From the NCBI GenBank assembly GCA_964020085.1, contig OZ026596.1, positions 39,882,943-39,946,942 on the forward strand: DNA of 64,000 nucleotides. Direction: 5' to 3'. The position numbers and the translations under genes were made by a program. This document shows, piece by piece, positions 44,234-54,302 of the stretch (positions within the stretch are counted from its first letter, which is position 1; the number at the start of each line of letters is the position of its first letter). The notes under the pieces were generated by a model. The model was not told the origin of the DNA and ran no database searches. It saw only the letters and a program-made list of their open reading frames with translations. This DNA comes from Micromussa lordhowensis. Lineage: Eukaryota; Cnidaria; Anthozoa; Scleractinia; Lobophylliidae.

Positions 44234-44479
44234 ATGGAGGAGAATGTGCGCTTCGATCCTGATGTGTTAAGAGAAATAATGTGGCAGGGGATGACAAATA
44301 AAGAATACAGAAATTTCCAAAATCTTGACGGAGAATTTGACGAGGACCAAGAGCTAATTGAAGAAGACTTTGACGATAAAGGAAGATCTTGCGTTCGGTC
44401 ATTGTGGGCCGCTTTAGCAAGCAAGTTTTGTAAACAATTGCACAGGTGGCGAAGACGGATAATCAATCAACCGCGTTAA
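44234..44479 (+). CDS. Small acidic-basic protein in the viral-like block
   Basis: 81 residues from ATG 44,234 after TATATAGTG. The acidic centre (LDGEFDEDQELIEEDFDDKG) is followed by a basic C-terminus with a Trp and a run of arginines (HRWRRRIINQPR). It ends in a TTAA stop overlap with the opposite gene, like the pair at 40,184. No domain recognised. Placement in the viral-like block is inferred from this architecture. Confidence 0.45.
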   Translation: MEENVRFDPDVLREIMWQGMTNKEYRNFQNLDGEFDEDQELIEEDFDDKGRSCVRSLWAALASKFCKQLHRWRRRIINQPR

Positions 44480-44715
44480 ATTTGCATACCAACCAAAATA
44501 TTGGCTAACTCTTGCGGGTTGATCTGTCTCAATTCATTCAAAACGTCTTCTTCCATAACAACCACTTTTTGTATGCCTGTGTATCTTTCCCCAACTATAA
44601 AGACTTGATTGTCTTTTTTCGGTAATATACCTCCTCTTTTCTTCGTCTTTTTTTTAGTGCTTTGAATTAATACTCCTTTACGCCCGCGGCCCATTGCTTT
44701 CAATAAAGACGGCAT
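44476..44715 (-). CDS. Small basic protein, cut at the tandem-array border
   Basis: 79 residues if read from ATG 44,715. A very basic N-terminus (GRGRKGVLIQSTKKKTKKRG) precedes a beta-like segment NQVFIVGERYTGIQKVVVME and a helical end. The frame remains open upstream into the first unit of the tandem array, but that sequence belongs to the array, so the original N-terminus was probably lost when the array border formed. Stop overlaps that of the convergent gene. Function unknown. Confidence 0.45.
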   Translation of the reverse strand: MPSLLKAMGRGRKGVLIQSTKKKTKKRGGILPKKDNQVFIVGERYTGIQKVVVMEEDVLNELRQINPQELANILVGMQI

Positions 44716-45141
44716 GTAAGACCAGTCCCCAGAACAGAAAATGTGGTGACTTCTTTTCCATTGTGTTTTCCCAGTCTTCAAATGTTAGGCTCTGCTCAGT
44801 CTCCTCAAGTTTATCGTTGTATGCACTGTACGCTTTCTTTTTCAGAATATGAAGACTTGCCGCTGTCACTTGGTGTGCGTGTCGTGTGTGTCACATGACT
44901 TGCAGTTAGAAACGATTCTGCAATCCCTTGAGTTGCGACCCCTGCACTATACATGATCTCTGACCATCTGCGACTAGTAAGCCACTTTGCTAGCATTTTA
45001 AATGAAGCCATCTCGATATGGAGTCCTCCCATCATGGCCAAAAACTTGTCTTCATCAAATTCAGGAAGCGTTCACTGGATCTGCTTTGCCAGGGCATATA
45101 AAGGTTGGTCTAGGGCGATAACTGGCGTTTGCAAGGGGTTA
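44715..45141 (-). pseudogene. Truncated first copy of the arrayed gene (5' exon only)
   Basis: Corresponds to the 5' part of the arrayed gene (MMGGLHIEMASFKMLAKWLT ... and SLHILKKKAYSAYNDKLEE). It breaks off at 44,715, within the exon, where the viral-like block begins. It carries the same early lesions as the complete copies: TGA before TLPEFDEDKF and a frameshift before SLHILKK. Confidence 0.8.
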
Positions 45142-46370
45142 AGGTGCTGCACTACACCATCAGGACAACCATGCTGGCAACACGGCAATCGACGATGTGA
45201 TTTATGTGGTTTAGAACGTGGTCTCCCGGGAAATTTTCTTTCAAGGTGACAGAGTAGGGGAAGCCTATAAACTCCAATTTGAAATCCAACTAAGGATCAA
45301 GTTAATGATACACGACCGAAGCCAACTTAGCGGAAGACAATGGAGGATCCACAAGGGATACAGGCTAATTTCAAATTATTTATACTGTATATGAGAGAAA
45401 CCCTGACCCTGTACACCCCAAATAATAATTTAGACTGAATAAGTGTTTGAACGAAAATTTGCCCTGAGCGGGATTTGAACCCACGTCCCCCCGCATACTA
45501 GTCGGGTGTGATACCACTACACCATCAGGACAACCATGCTGGCAACACGGCAATCGACGATGTGATTTATGTGGTTTAGAACGTGGTCTCCCGGGAAATT
45601 TTCTTTCAAGGTGAGAGAGTAGGGGAAGCCTGTAAACTCCAATTTGAAATCCAACTAAGGAACAAGTTAATGATACACGACCGAAGCCAACTTAGCGGAA
45701 GACAATGGAGGATCCACAAGGGATACAGGCTAATTTCAAATTATTTATACTGTATATGAGAGAAACCCTGACCCTGTACACCCCAAATAATAATTTGGGA
45801 TTTGAACCCACGTTCCCCCCGCATACTAGTCGGGTGTGATACCACTACACCATCAGGACAACCATGCTGGCAACACGGCAATCGACGATGTGATTTATGT
45901 GGTTTAGAACGTGGTCTCCCGGGAAATTTTTTTTCAAGGTGACAAAGTAGGGGAAGCCTATAAACTCCAATTTGAAATCCAACTAAGGATCAAGTTAATG
46001 ATACACGACGGAAGCCAACTTAGCGGAAGACAATGGAGGATCCACAAGGGATACAGGCTAATTTCAAATTATTTATACTGTATATGAGAGAAACCCTGAC
46101 CCTGTACACCCCAAATAATAATTTAGACTGAATAAGTGTTTGAAAGAAAATTTGCCCTGAGCGGGATTTGAACCCACGTCCCCCCCGCATACTAGTCGGG
46201 TGTGATACCACTACACCATCAGGACAACCATGCTGGCAACACGGCAATCGACGATGTGATTTATGTGGTTTAGAACGTGGTCTCCCGGGAAATTTTCTTT
46301 CAAGGTGACAGAGTAGGGGAAGCCTATAAACTCCAATTTGAAATCCAACTAAGGATCAAGTTAATGATAC
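45142..46370. repeat. SINE-bearing subrepeats, four copies (unit 1)
   Basis: Four direct repeats of about 330-365 bases, each containing CACCATCAGGACAACCATGC. Complete tRNA-like heads on the minus strand lie at 45,460-45,532 and 46,153-46,226 (A-box TGGTGTAGTGG, B-box GGTTCAAATCC, CTAGTAT loop). One copy near 45,790 lacks about 35 bases of the tRNA 3' part, and the first, near 45,150, has only the 5' part. The family is the same as the SINE at 29,126. Confidence 0.85.
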
Positions 46371-46750
46371 ATTAATACAAGTATGGACTTTCCTTATTAG
46401 AACTTTTTTAATGTCAGTTCTAACACAAAAATGACTAACAATACTTTTGCTTCTTGAACTCAAAAACTATCCTTCAAGTGCAATTCTGAAGCTTATATAT
46501 TGTGCGATGGGCTTTTTCAAACGATGATTGAAACAATCATATGCATCCAATTTGTTCTGCTACATAGACGATAAAAACTTTTTTGCTTCAGTTGATTCCT
46601 AACACAAAACATATCAATCATGTTTTTTTCATGTTTTGCTTCTAGGACTCAAAACCTATCATCTTTGTTCAAATTCGAGGCTTACATATCTTGCAATAGG
46701 CTTTACATATACAATACATATATATACTTTATCACTCGAGTGTTCTTTAA
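46371..46750. other. A/T-rich spacer of unit 1
   Basis: No gene or RNA found. The phrase CTTCTTGAACTCAAAAACTATC near 46,452 returns as CTTCTAGGACTCAAAACCTATC near 46,640, together with a following CAAATTCGAGGCTTACATAT-like stretch, so the spacer contains an old internal duplication of about 185 bases. The same spacer recurs in all units. Confidence 0.45.
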
Positions 46751-49465
46751 CTATTGCTGTTGGCAATTTCCGCCACATTTGCAGAGGCCGGCGCACACCA
46801 GATTAGCCTTCATACACTTGCATCTCCCCCTGCATGCAGTTTTACATCCACAGTGGATAAGTTCATAGCAGGTGTCTTTTGGTTGTTTAAGAGTCGTCCA
46901 ATACGGTGACCAGCGATGTGCTTGACGCTGCCATACCCAGTCTGCAGGGCTGGGAAGTGCGAGCTGGCACAAGAGGGTTTGGCCCCAAATATGAGCCCCC
47001 TGAAGTACTGCTCGTCTGATGTGCTGTTCAAGCGCTGCTTTGGTTGGCGGTATGCTGTCAAATTCCCTTGATTTCTTGCAGAATAGCTCCTGGCGTGCTT
47101 CGTTGACTTTCAGTAGACTGCTTGGTCGGTCATAGAGAAGCACCACAAACCTTTCCAAGACAGCAAGTGATTCTTCCGTGATGATCTCTGGTGAAGCCTT
47201 CAAAGTGCATAGAACTGGGGTCAACTCGGGAAAGACGCTCCAGACATCCCATGCAGACTTCTTTCCACGGTTGCGGAAGAATGAAACAGTGTCGGACCCT
47301 GTAAAGGCGTGGAACATTGGTAACGCAGACGCTTTAGAGGGACCTAAAGTTGAAGCGACGACGTGCGCAGGCATAGCTTGCACATTCTTCCCTGAACCAT
47401 ATGCTATCTAAAATTCATCAACGGGGAGTGTGCTGACAACTGAAAGGGCAAGAACAATCACATCTGTGTCGTTGGTTCTGATCTTGATGAGCCGATGACC
47501 TTTTAGTGACGCATCAAGAGCGTGGATCATCAGGCAAGTGGCGGCTTCTTCGTGGGTGCAGGGCGCAAGGTTGCTCATTTAAGATCTGTCGCTAGAAGTT
47601 AGCACTCCACTACCATGGGTCGAGTATACCTCTTTGCCTTTAGGAGGTGCCAAGGAAACGACCTGAAATAGGTTATGTCATAGATAATTTCATTAATGGA
47701 TTCAATGATGTATTCTAGTGAACATATCCTGTTCATCCATTGCTACGATAAGGATTTACAAAGTAGGCAAACATCCGAAATCTATAATACCTTGTCTGCA
47801 AGCAGCTTGAATAGCTCTTCCTTGTTGCCATTGACTCTCAGGAAACCTTTCCAGTCACTTGGAATTCTTGTAGATCCAATTACTTTGCGACGTTGTCCGG
47901 CACCTCGCTTCTCTCGCAGTGATTTCTTCAATGAATCATCTAGATAGACATCCCAGACAAGGTCGACACGCTTGGTATTCTCCAGTTGCTTGAGGACATA
48001 TGGAGCAAATACTATACTGAAGTATTCGTCAAAGGTGCGCGATGTTTTTGTCTCCAGCATTTGAACAATAACCGCTCCATCAAGAATTACGGCATCTACT
48101 GGAGGTGTCGATACTTGTGAGGTTGCTTGTGGCAGGCACTTCAGCAAGTCGGCTTTTTGTCCTCCTCGCAGCTGTCCTTGGTCTGATAGGAATGGTGGCC
48201 AAGGTTGATTTTCGTACGAAAAAAAGTCATCCAGGTCTCCGTCACAGGTTTGACAAGCAATGTACAGCCGTCCAAATAAGGAACAGTCCTCTTTCAGCAG
48301 TTTAACTTCTGCCTGGTATTTCGATACAGCCTTCTTAGCTGGAGTACTAAATGCAGGGAGGTTGTTCTTCTTAAGTGGATCTGTAACTGGTTTACTACGG
48401 TCAATGAATCTTTCTTTGACAAATAAACAGAATTGTTCCTCACCAATCTTGTGTGCATTCTTTACTGTTGCCACAACGTTATCGTCCATGATATCTTTAG
48501 TGTGCATCGCCATTAGGTTCTCGCTCTCTTCAGTAAAGGGATTACCAAGTTCCTCAAAACTAGATACAGTGTTGACCACATCTTTTAAAAATGTAGATTG
48601 CACACCTGGTTTCTGCTCATGGTGATCTCGTTCCTCGGATACAGTAAAGCTTCCCTCAAATTCTTCTACCATTTGCGACAACTCGGGCCTGCTATCATCC
48701 ATCTCTTTAGGGCTGCAGGATTTTAAGTGAGACCAACTGCTCCACCTTGGCCTTTCACTAAGGCATTCACCTGCTCGTGGGCATGATCTAACGCTATGGA
48801 GGAGAAGGCTCTGTTGGTCTTGTGTACAACAAATGCACCATCGCTGAAATGCTTGTACACATCTGGATGCTTAGAGGAGAGAACCTGCATATCCCGATAA
48901 TGCACAGCCAGCCACCTAGCATAGTTTGTGTGGTCCATCGCAAACAACCAAGGTAGTAACTGTCGGATCGCATCAACATAGAGTGCAAAGTTGGCTTCTC
49001 TGAAAGCCCTCATGAGGCGTAGACAGGTGAGCTCTAAATGTAAGACCAGTACCCAGAACAGAAAATGTGGTGACTTCTTTTCCATTGTGTTTTCCCAGTC
49101 TTCAAATGTTAGGCTCTGCTCAGTCTCCTCAAGTTTATCGTTGTATGCACTGTACGCTTTCTTTTTCAGAATATGAAGACTTGCCGCTGTCACTTGGTGT
49201 GCGTGTCGTGTGTGTCACATGACTTGCAGTTAGAAACGATTCTGCAATCCCTTGAGTTGCGACCCCTGCACTATACATGATCTCTGACCATCTGCGACTA
49301 GTAAGCCACTTTGCTAGCATTTTAAATGAAGCCATCTCGATATGGAGTCCTCCCATCATGGCCAAGAACTTGTCTTCATCAAATTCAGGAAGCGTTCACT
49401 GGATCTGCTTTGCCAGGGCATATAAAGGTTGGTCTAGGGCGATAACTGGCGTTTGCAAGGGGTTA
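46751..49465 (-). pseudogene. Arrayed cysteine-rich repeat-family gene, copy 1
   Basis: Two exons: about 47,788-49,465 and 46,751-47,665 (acceptor TTTCAG). Conserved phrases in order: VIALDQPLYALAKQIQ, MMGGLHIEM, WLFAMDHTNYARWLAVH, AFVVHKTNRAFSSIALDHAH, VDAVILDGAVIVQML, RVDLVWDVYLDDSLKKSLRE, FLRVNGNKEELFKLLA, LAPCTHEEA, ALPMFHAFTGSDTVSFF and a C-terminal Cys cluster (CGCKTACRGRCKC ... CKCGGNC) like a tesmin/TSO1 CXC DNA-binding domain. This is a very abundant uncharacterised family in cnidarians and fish, perhaps mobile. Lesions: TGA 49,396, frameshift about 49,200, TAA 48,723, frameshift about 48,700, TAA 47,579 and TAG 47,408. The copy cannot encode the full protein. Confidence 0.85.
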
Positions 49466-49965
49466 AGGTGCTGCACTACACCATCAGGACAACCATGCTG
49501 GCAACACGGCAATCGACGATGTGATTTATGTGGTTTAGAACGTGGTCTCCCGGGAAATTTTCTTTCAAGGTGAGAGAGTAGGGGAAGCCTGTAAACTCCA
49601 ATTTGAAATCCAACTAAGGAACAAGTTAATGATACACGACCGAAGCCAACTTAGCGGAAGACAATGGAGGATCCACAAGGGATACAGGCTAATTTCAAAT
49701 TATTTATACTGTATATGAGAGAAACCCTGACCCTGTACACCCCAAATAATAATTTGGGATTTGAACCCACGTCCCCCCCGCATACTAGTCGGGTGTGATA
49801 CCACTACACCATCAGGACAACCATGCTGGCAACACGGCAATCGACGATGTGATTTATGTGGTTTAGAACGTGGTCTCCCGGGAAATTTTTTTTCAAGGTG
49901 ACAGAGTAGGGGAAGCCTATAAACTCCAATTTGAAATCCAACTAAGGATCAAGTTAATGATACAT
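49466..49965. repeat. SINE-bearing subrepeats, two copies (unit 2)
   Basis: Shortest cluster of the array: one copy with only the 5' tRNA part near 49,480 and one lacking part of the 3' arm near 49,760-49,825. The complete tRNA-like copy present in the other units is missing, which explains why this unit is about 365 bases shorter. Confidence 0.85.
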
Positions 49966-50343
49966 TAATACAAGTATGGACTTTCCTTATTAGAACTTTT
50001 TTAATGTCAGTTCTAACACAAAAATGACTAACAATACTTTTGCTTCTTGAACTCAAAAACTATCCTTCAAGTGCAATTCTGAAGCTTATATATTGTGCGA
50101 TGGGCTTTTTCAAACGATGATTGAAACAATCATATGCATCCAATTTGTTCTGCTACATAGACGATAAAAACTTTTTTGCTTCAGTTGATTCCTAACACAA
50201 AACATATCAATCATGTTTTTTTCATGTTTTGCTTCTAGGACTCAAAACCTATCATCTTTGTTCAAATTCGAGGCTTACATATCTTGCAATAGGCTTTACA
50301 TATACAATACATATATATACTTTATCACTCGAGTGTTCTTTAA

Positions 50344-53058
50344 CTATTGCTGTTGGCAATTTCCGCCACATTTGCAGAGGCCGGTGCACACCAGATTAGC
50401 CTTCATACACTTGTATCTCCCCCTGCATGCAGTTTTACATCCACAGTGGATAAGTTCATAGCAGGTGTCTTTTGGTTGTTTAAGAGTCGTCCAATACGGT
50501 GACCAGCGATGTGCTTGACGCTGCCATACCCAGTCTGCAGGGCTGGGAAGTGCGAGCTGGCACAAGAGGGTTTGGCCCCAAATATGAGCCCCCTGAAGTA
50601 CTGCTCGTCTGATGTGCTGTTCAAGCGCTGCTTTGGTTGGCGGTATGCTGTCAAATTCCCTTGATTTCTTGCAGAATAGCTCCTGGCGTGCTTCGTTGAC
50701 TTTCAGTAGACTGCTTGGTCGGTCATAGAGAAGCAGCACAAACCTTTCCAAGACAGCAAGTGATTCTTCCGTGATGATCTCTGGTGAAGCCTTCAAAGTG
50801 CATAGAACTGGGGTCAACTCGGGAAAGACGCTCCAGACATCCCATGCAGACTTCTTTCCACGGTTGCGGAAGAATGAAACAGTGTCGGACCCTGTAAAGG
50901 CGTGGAACATTGGTAACGCAGACGCTTTAGAGGGACCTAAAGTTGAAGCGACGACGTGCGCAGGCATAGCTTGCACATTCTTCCCTGAACCATATGCTAT
51001 CTAAAATTCATCAACGGGGAGTGTGCTGACAACTGAAAGGGCGAGAACAATCACATCTGTGTCGTTGGTTCTGATCTTGATGAGCCGATGACCTTTTAGT
51101 GACGCATCAAGAGCGTGGATCATCAGGCAAGTGGCGGCTTCTTCGTGGGTGCAGGGCGCAAGGTTGCTCATTTAAGATCTGTCGCTAGAAGTTAGCACTC
51201 CACTACCATGGGTCGAGTATACCTCTTTGCCTTTAGGAGGTGCCAAGGAAACGACCTGAAATAGGTTATGTCATAGATAATTTCATTAATGGATTCAATG
51301 ATGTATTCTAGTGAACATATCCTGTTCATCCATTGCTACGATAAGGATTTACAAAGTAGGCAAACATCCGAAATCTATAATACCTTGTCTGCAAGCAGCT
51401 TGAATAGCTCTTCCTTGTTGCCATTGACTCTCAGGAAACCTTTCCAGTCGCTTGGAATTCTTGTAGATCCAATTACTTTGCGACGTTGTCCGGCACCTCG
51501 CTTCTCTCGCAGTGATTTCTTCAATGAATCATCTAGATAGACATCCCAGACAAGGTCGACACGCTTGGTATTCTCCAGTTGCTTGAGGACATATGGAGCA
51601 AATACTATACTGAAGTATTCGTCAAAGGTGCGCGATGTTTTTGTCTCCAGCATTTGAACAATAACCGCTCCATCAAGAATTACGGCATCTACTGGAGGTG
51701 TCGATACTTGTGAGGTTGCTTGTGGCAGGCACTTCAGCAAGTCGGCTTTTTGTCCTCCTCGCAGCTGTCCTTGGTCTGATAGGAATGGTGGCCAAGGTTG
51801 ATTTTCGTACGAAAAAAAGTCATCCAGGTCTCCGTCACAGGTTTGACAAGCAATGTACAGCCGTCCAAATAAGGAACAGTCCTCTTTCAGCAGTTTAACT
51901 TCTGCCTGGTATTTCGATACAGCCTTCTTAGCTGGAGTACTAAATGCAGGGAGGTTGTTCTTCTTAAGTGGATCTGTAACTGGTTTACTACGGTCAATGA
52001 ATCTTTCTTTGACAAATAAACAGAATTGTTCCTCACCAATCTTGTGTGCATTCTTTACTGTTGCCACAACGTTATCGTCCATGATATCTTTAGTGTGCAT
52101 CGCCATTAGGTTCTCGCTCTCTTCAGTAAAGGGATTACCAAGTTCCTCAAAACTAGATACAGTGTTGACCACATCTTTTAAAAATGTAGATTGCACACCT
52201 GGTTTCTGCTCATGGTGATCTCGTTCCTCGGATACAGTAAAGCTTCCCTCGAATTCTTCTACCATTTGCGACAACTCGGGCCTGCTATCATCCATCTCTT
52301 TAGGGCTGCAGGATTTTAAGTGAGACCAACTGCTCCACCTTGGCCTTTCACTAAGGCATTCACCTGCTCGTGGGCATGATCTAACGCTATGGAGGAGAAG
52401 GCTCTGTTGGTCTTGTGTACAACAAATGCACCATCGCTGAAATGCTTGTACACATCTGGATGCTTAGAGGAGAGAACCTGCATATCCCGATAATGCACAG
52501 CCAGCCACCTAGCATAGTTTGTGTGGTCCATCGCAAACAACCAAGGTAGTAACTGTCGGATCGCATCAACATAGAGTGCAAAGTTGGCTTCTCTGAAAGC
52601 CCTCATGAGGCGTAGACAGGTGAGCTCTAAATGTAAGACCAGTCCCCAGAACAGAAAATGTGGTGACTTCTTTTCCATTGTGTTTTCCCAGTCTTCAAAT
52701 GTTAGGCTCTGCTCAGTCTCCTCAAGTTTATCGTTGTATGCACTGTACGCTTTCTTTTTCAGAATATGAAGACTTGCCGCTGTCACTTGGTGTGCGTGTC
52801 GTGTGTGTCACATGACTTGCAGTTAGAAACGATTCTGCAATCCCTTGAGTTGCGACCCCTGCACTATACATGATCTCTGACCATCTGCGACTAGTAAGCC
52901 ACTTTGCTAGCATTTTAAATGAAGCCATCTCCATATGGAGTCCTCCCATCATGGCCAAGAACTTGTCTTCATCAAATTCAGGAAGCGTTCACTGGATCTG
53001 CTTTGCCAGGGCATATAAAGGTTGGTCTAGGGCGATAACTGGCGTTTGCAAGGGGTTA
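50344..53058 (-). pseudogene. Arrayed gene, copy 2 (type B)
   Basis: Same structure and the same six lesions as copy 1. Private or subgroup differences: GGLHMEM in place of GGLHIEM near 52,930, CTCGAATTC near 52,250 and CAGTCGCTTGG near 51,446. These are shared with copy 4, not with copies 1, 3 or 5. The region 49,966-50,343 is the A/T-rich spacer described for unit 1. Confidence 0.85.
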
Positions 53059-53925
53059 AGGTGCTGCACTACACCATCAGGACAACCATGCTGGCAACAC
53101 GGCAATCGACGATGTGATTTATGTGGTTTAGAACGTGGTCTCCCGGGAAATTTTCTTTCAAGGTGAGAGAGTAGGGGAAGCCTGTAAACTCCAATTTGAA
53201 ATCCAACTAAGGAACAAGTTAATGATACACGACCGAAGCCAACTTAGCGGAAGACAATGGAGGATCCACAAGGGATACAGGCTAATTTCAAATTATTTAT
53301 ACTGTATATGAGAGAAACCCTGACCCTGTACACCCCAAATAATAATTTGGGATTTGAACCCACGTCCCCCCCGCATACTAGTCGGGTGTGATACCACTAC
53401 ACCATCAGGACAACCATGCTGGCAACACGGCAATCGACGATGTGATTTATGTGGTTTAGAACGTGGTCTCCCGGGAAATTTTTTTTCAAGGTGACAGAGT
53501 AGGGGAAGCCTATAAACTCCAATTTGAAATCCAACTAAGGATCAAGTTAATGATACACGACGGAAGCCAACTTAGCGGAAGACAATGGAGGATCCACAAG
53601 GGATACAGGCTAATTTCAAATTATTTATACTGTATATGAGAGAAACCCTGACCCTGTACACCCCAAATAATAATTTAGACTGAATAAGTGTTTGAAAGAA
53701 AATTTGCCCTGAGCGGGATTTGAACCCACGTCCCCCCCGCATACTAGTCGGGTGTGATACCACTACACCATCAGGACAACCATGCTGGCAACACGGCAAT
53801 CGACGATGTGATTTATGTGGTTTAGAACGTGGTCTCCCGGGAAGTTTTCTTTCAAGGTGACAGAGTAGGGGAAGCCTATAAACTCCAATTTGAAATCCAA
53901 CTAAGGATCAAGTTAATGATACATT
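53059..53925. repeat. SINE-bearing subrepeats, three copies (unit 3)
   Basis: One 5'-only copy, one with the shortened 3' arm near 53,350 and one complete tRNA-like head at 53,705-53,778 on the minus strand. The last is followed by a private change, CCCGGGAAGTTTTC. Confidence 0.85.
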
Positions 53926-54302
53926 AATACAAGTATGGACTTTCCTTATTAGAACTTTTTTAATGTCAGTTCTAACACAAAAATGACTAACAATACTTTT
54001 GCTTCTTGAACTCAAAAACTATCCTTCAAGTGCAATTCTGAAGCTTATATATTGTGCGATGGGCTTTTTCAAACGATGATTGAAACAATCATATGCATCC
54101 AATTTGTTCTGCTACATAGACGATAAAAACTTTTTTGCTTCAGTTGATTCCTAACACAAAACATATCAATCATGTTTTTTTCATGTTTTGCTTCTAGGAC
54201 TCAAAACCTATCATCTTTGTTCAAATTCGAGGCTTACATATCTTGCAATAGGCTTTACATATACAATACATATATATACTTTATCACTCGAGTGTTCTTT
54301 AA

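Larger units (their letters stand above)
35327..44715. mobile_element. Viral-like gene block, possibly a Polinton- or adintovirus-related endogenous element
   Basis: About ten single-exon genes are packed with spacers of 0-60 bases, with TATA-like boxes 5-20 bases before starts and two pairs of convergent genes sharing a TTAA stop overlap (40,184-40,187 and 44,476-44,479). This style is viral, unlike the spliced genes elsewhere in the window. Gene content: two small membrane proteins, two further small proteins, a packaging-type ATPase, a capsid candidate, a coiled-coil membrane protein, a 532-residue membrane-anchored protein and several proteins of unknown function. I recognise related sequences as multicopy in anthozoan genomes. 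No polymerase, integrase or protease gene and no terminal repeats were found, so borders are the outermost recognised genes. A LINE fragment at about 43,380-43,876 interrupts it. Several genes are broken. Confidence 0.6.

Noticed and set aside
45460..46226. tRNA genes in each unit
   Set aside because: Fold and Pol III boxes are good, but copies carry stem mismatches, shared non-tRNA flanks and shortened versions; SINE heads explain them better.
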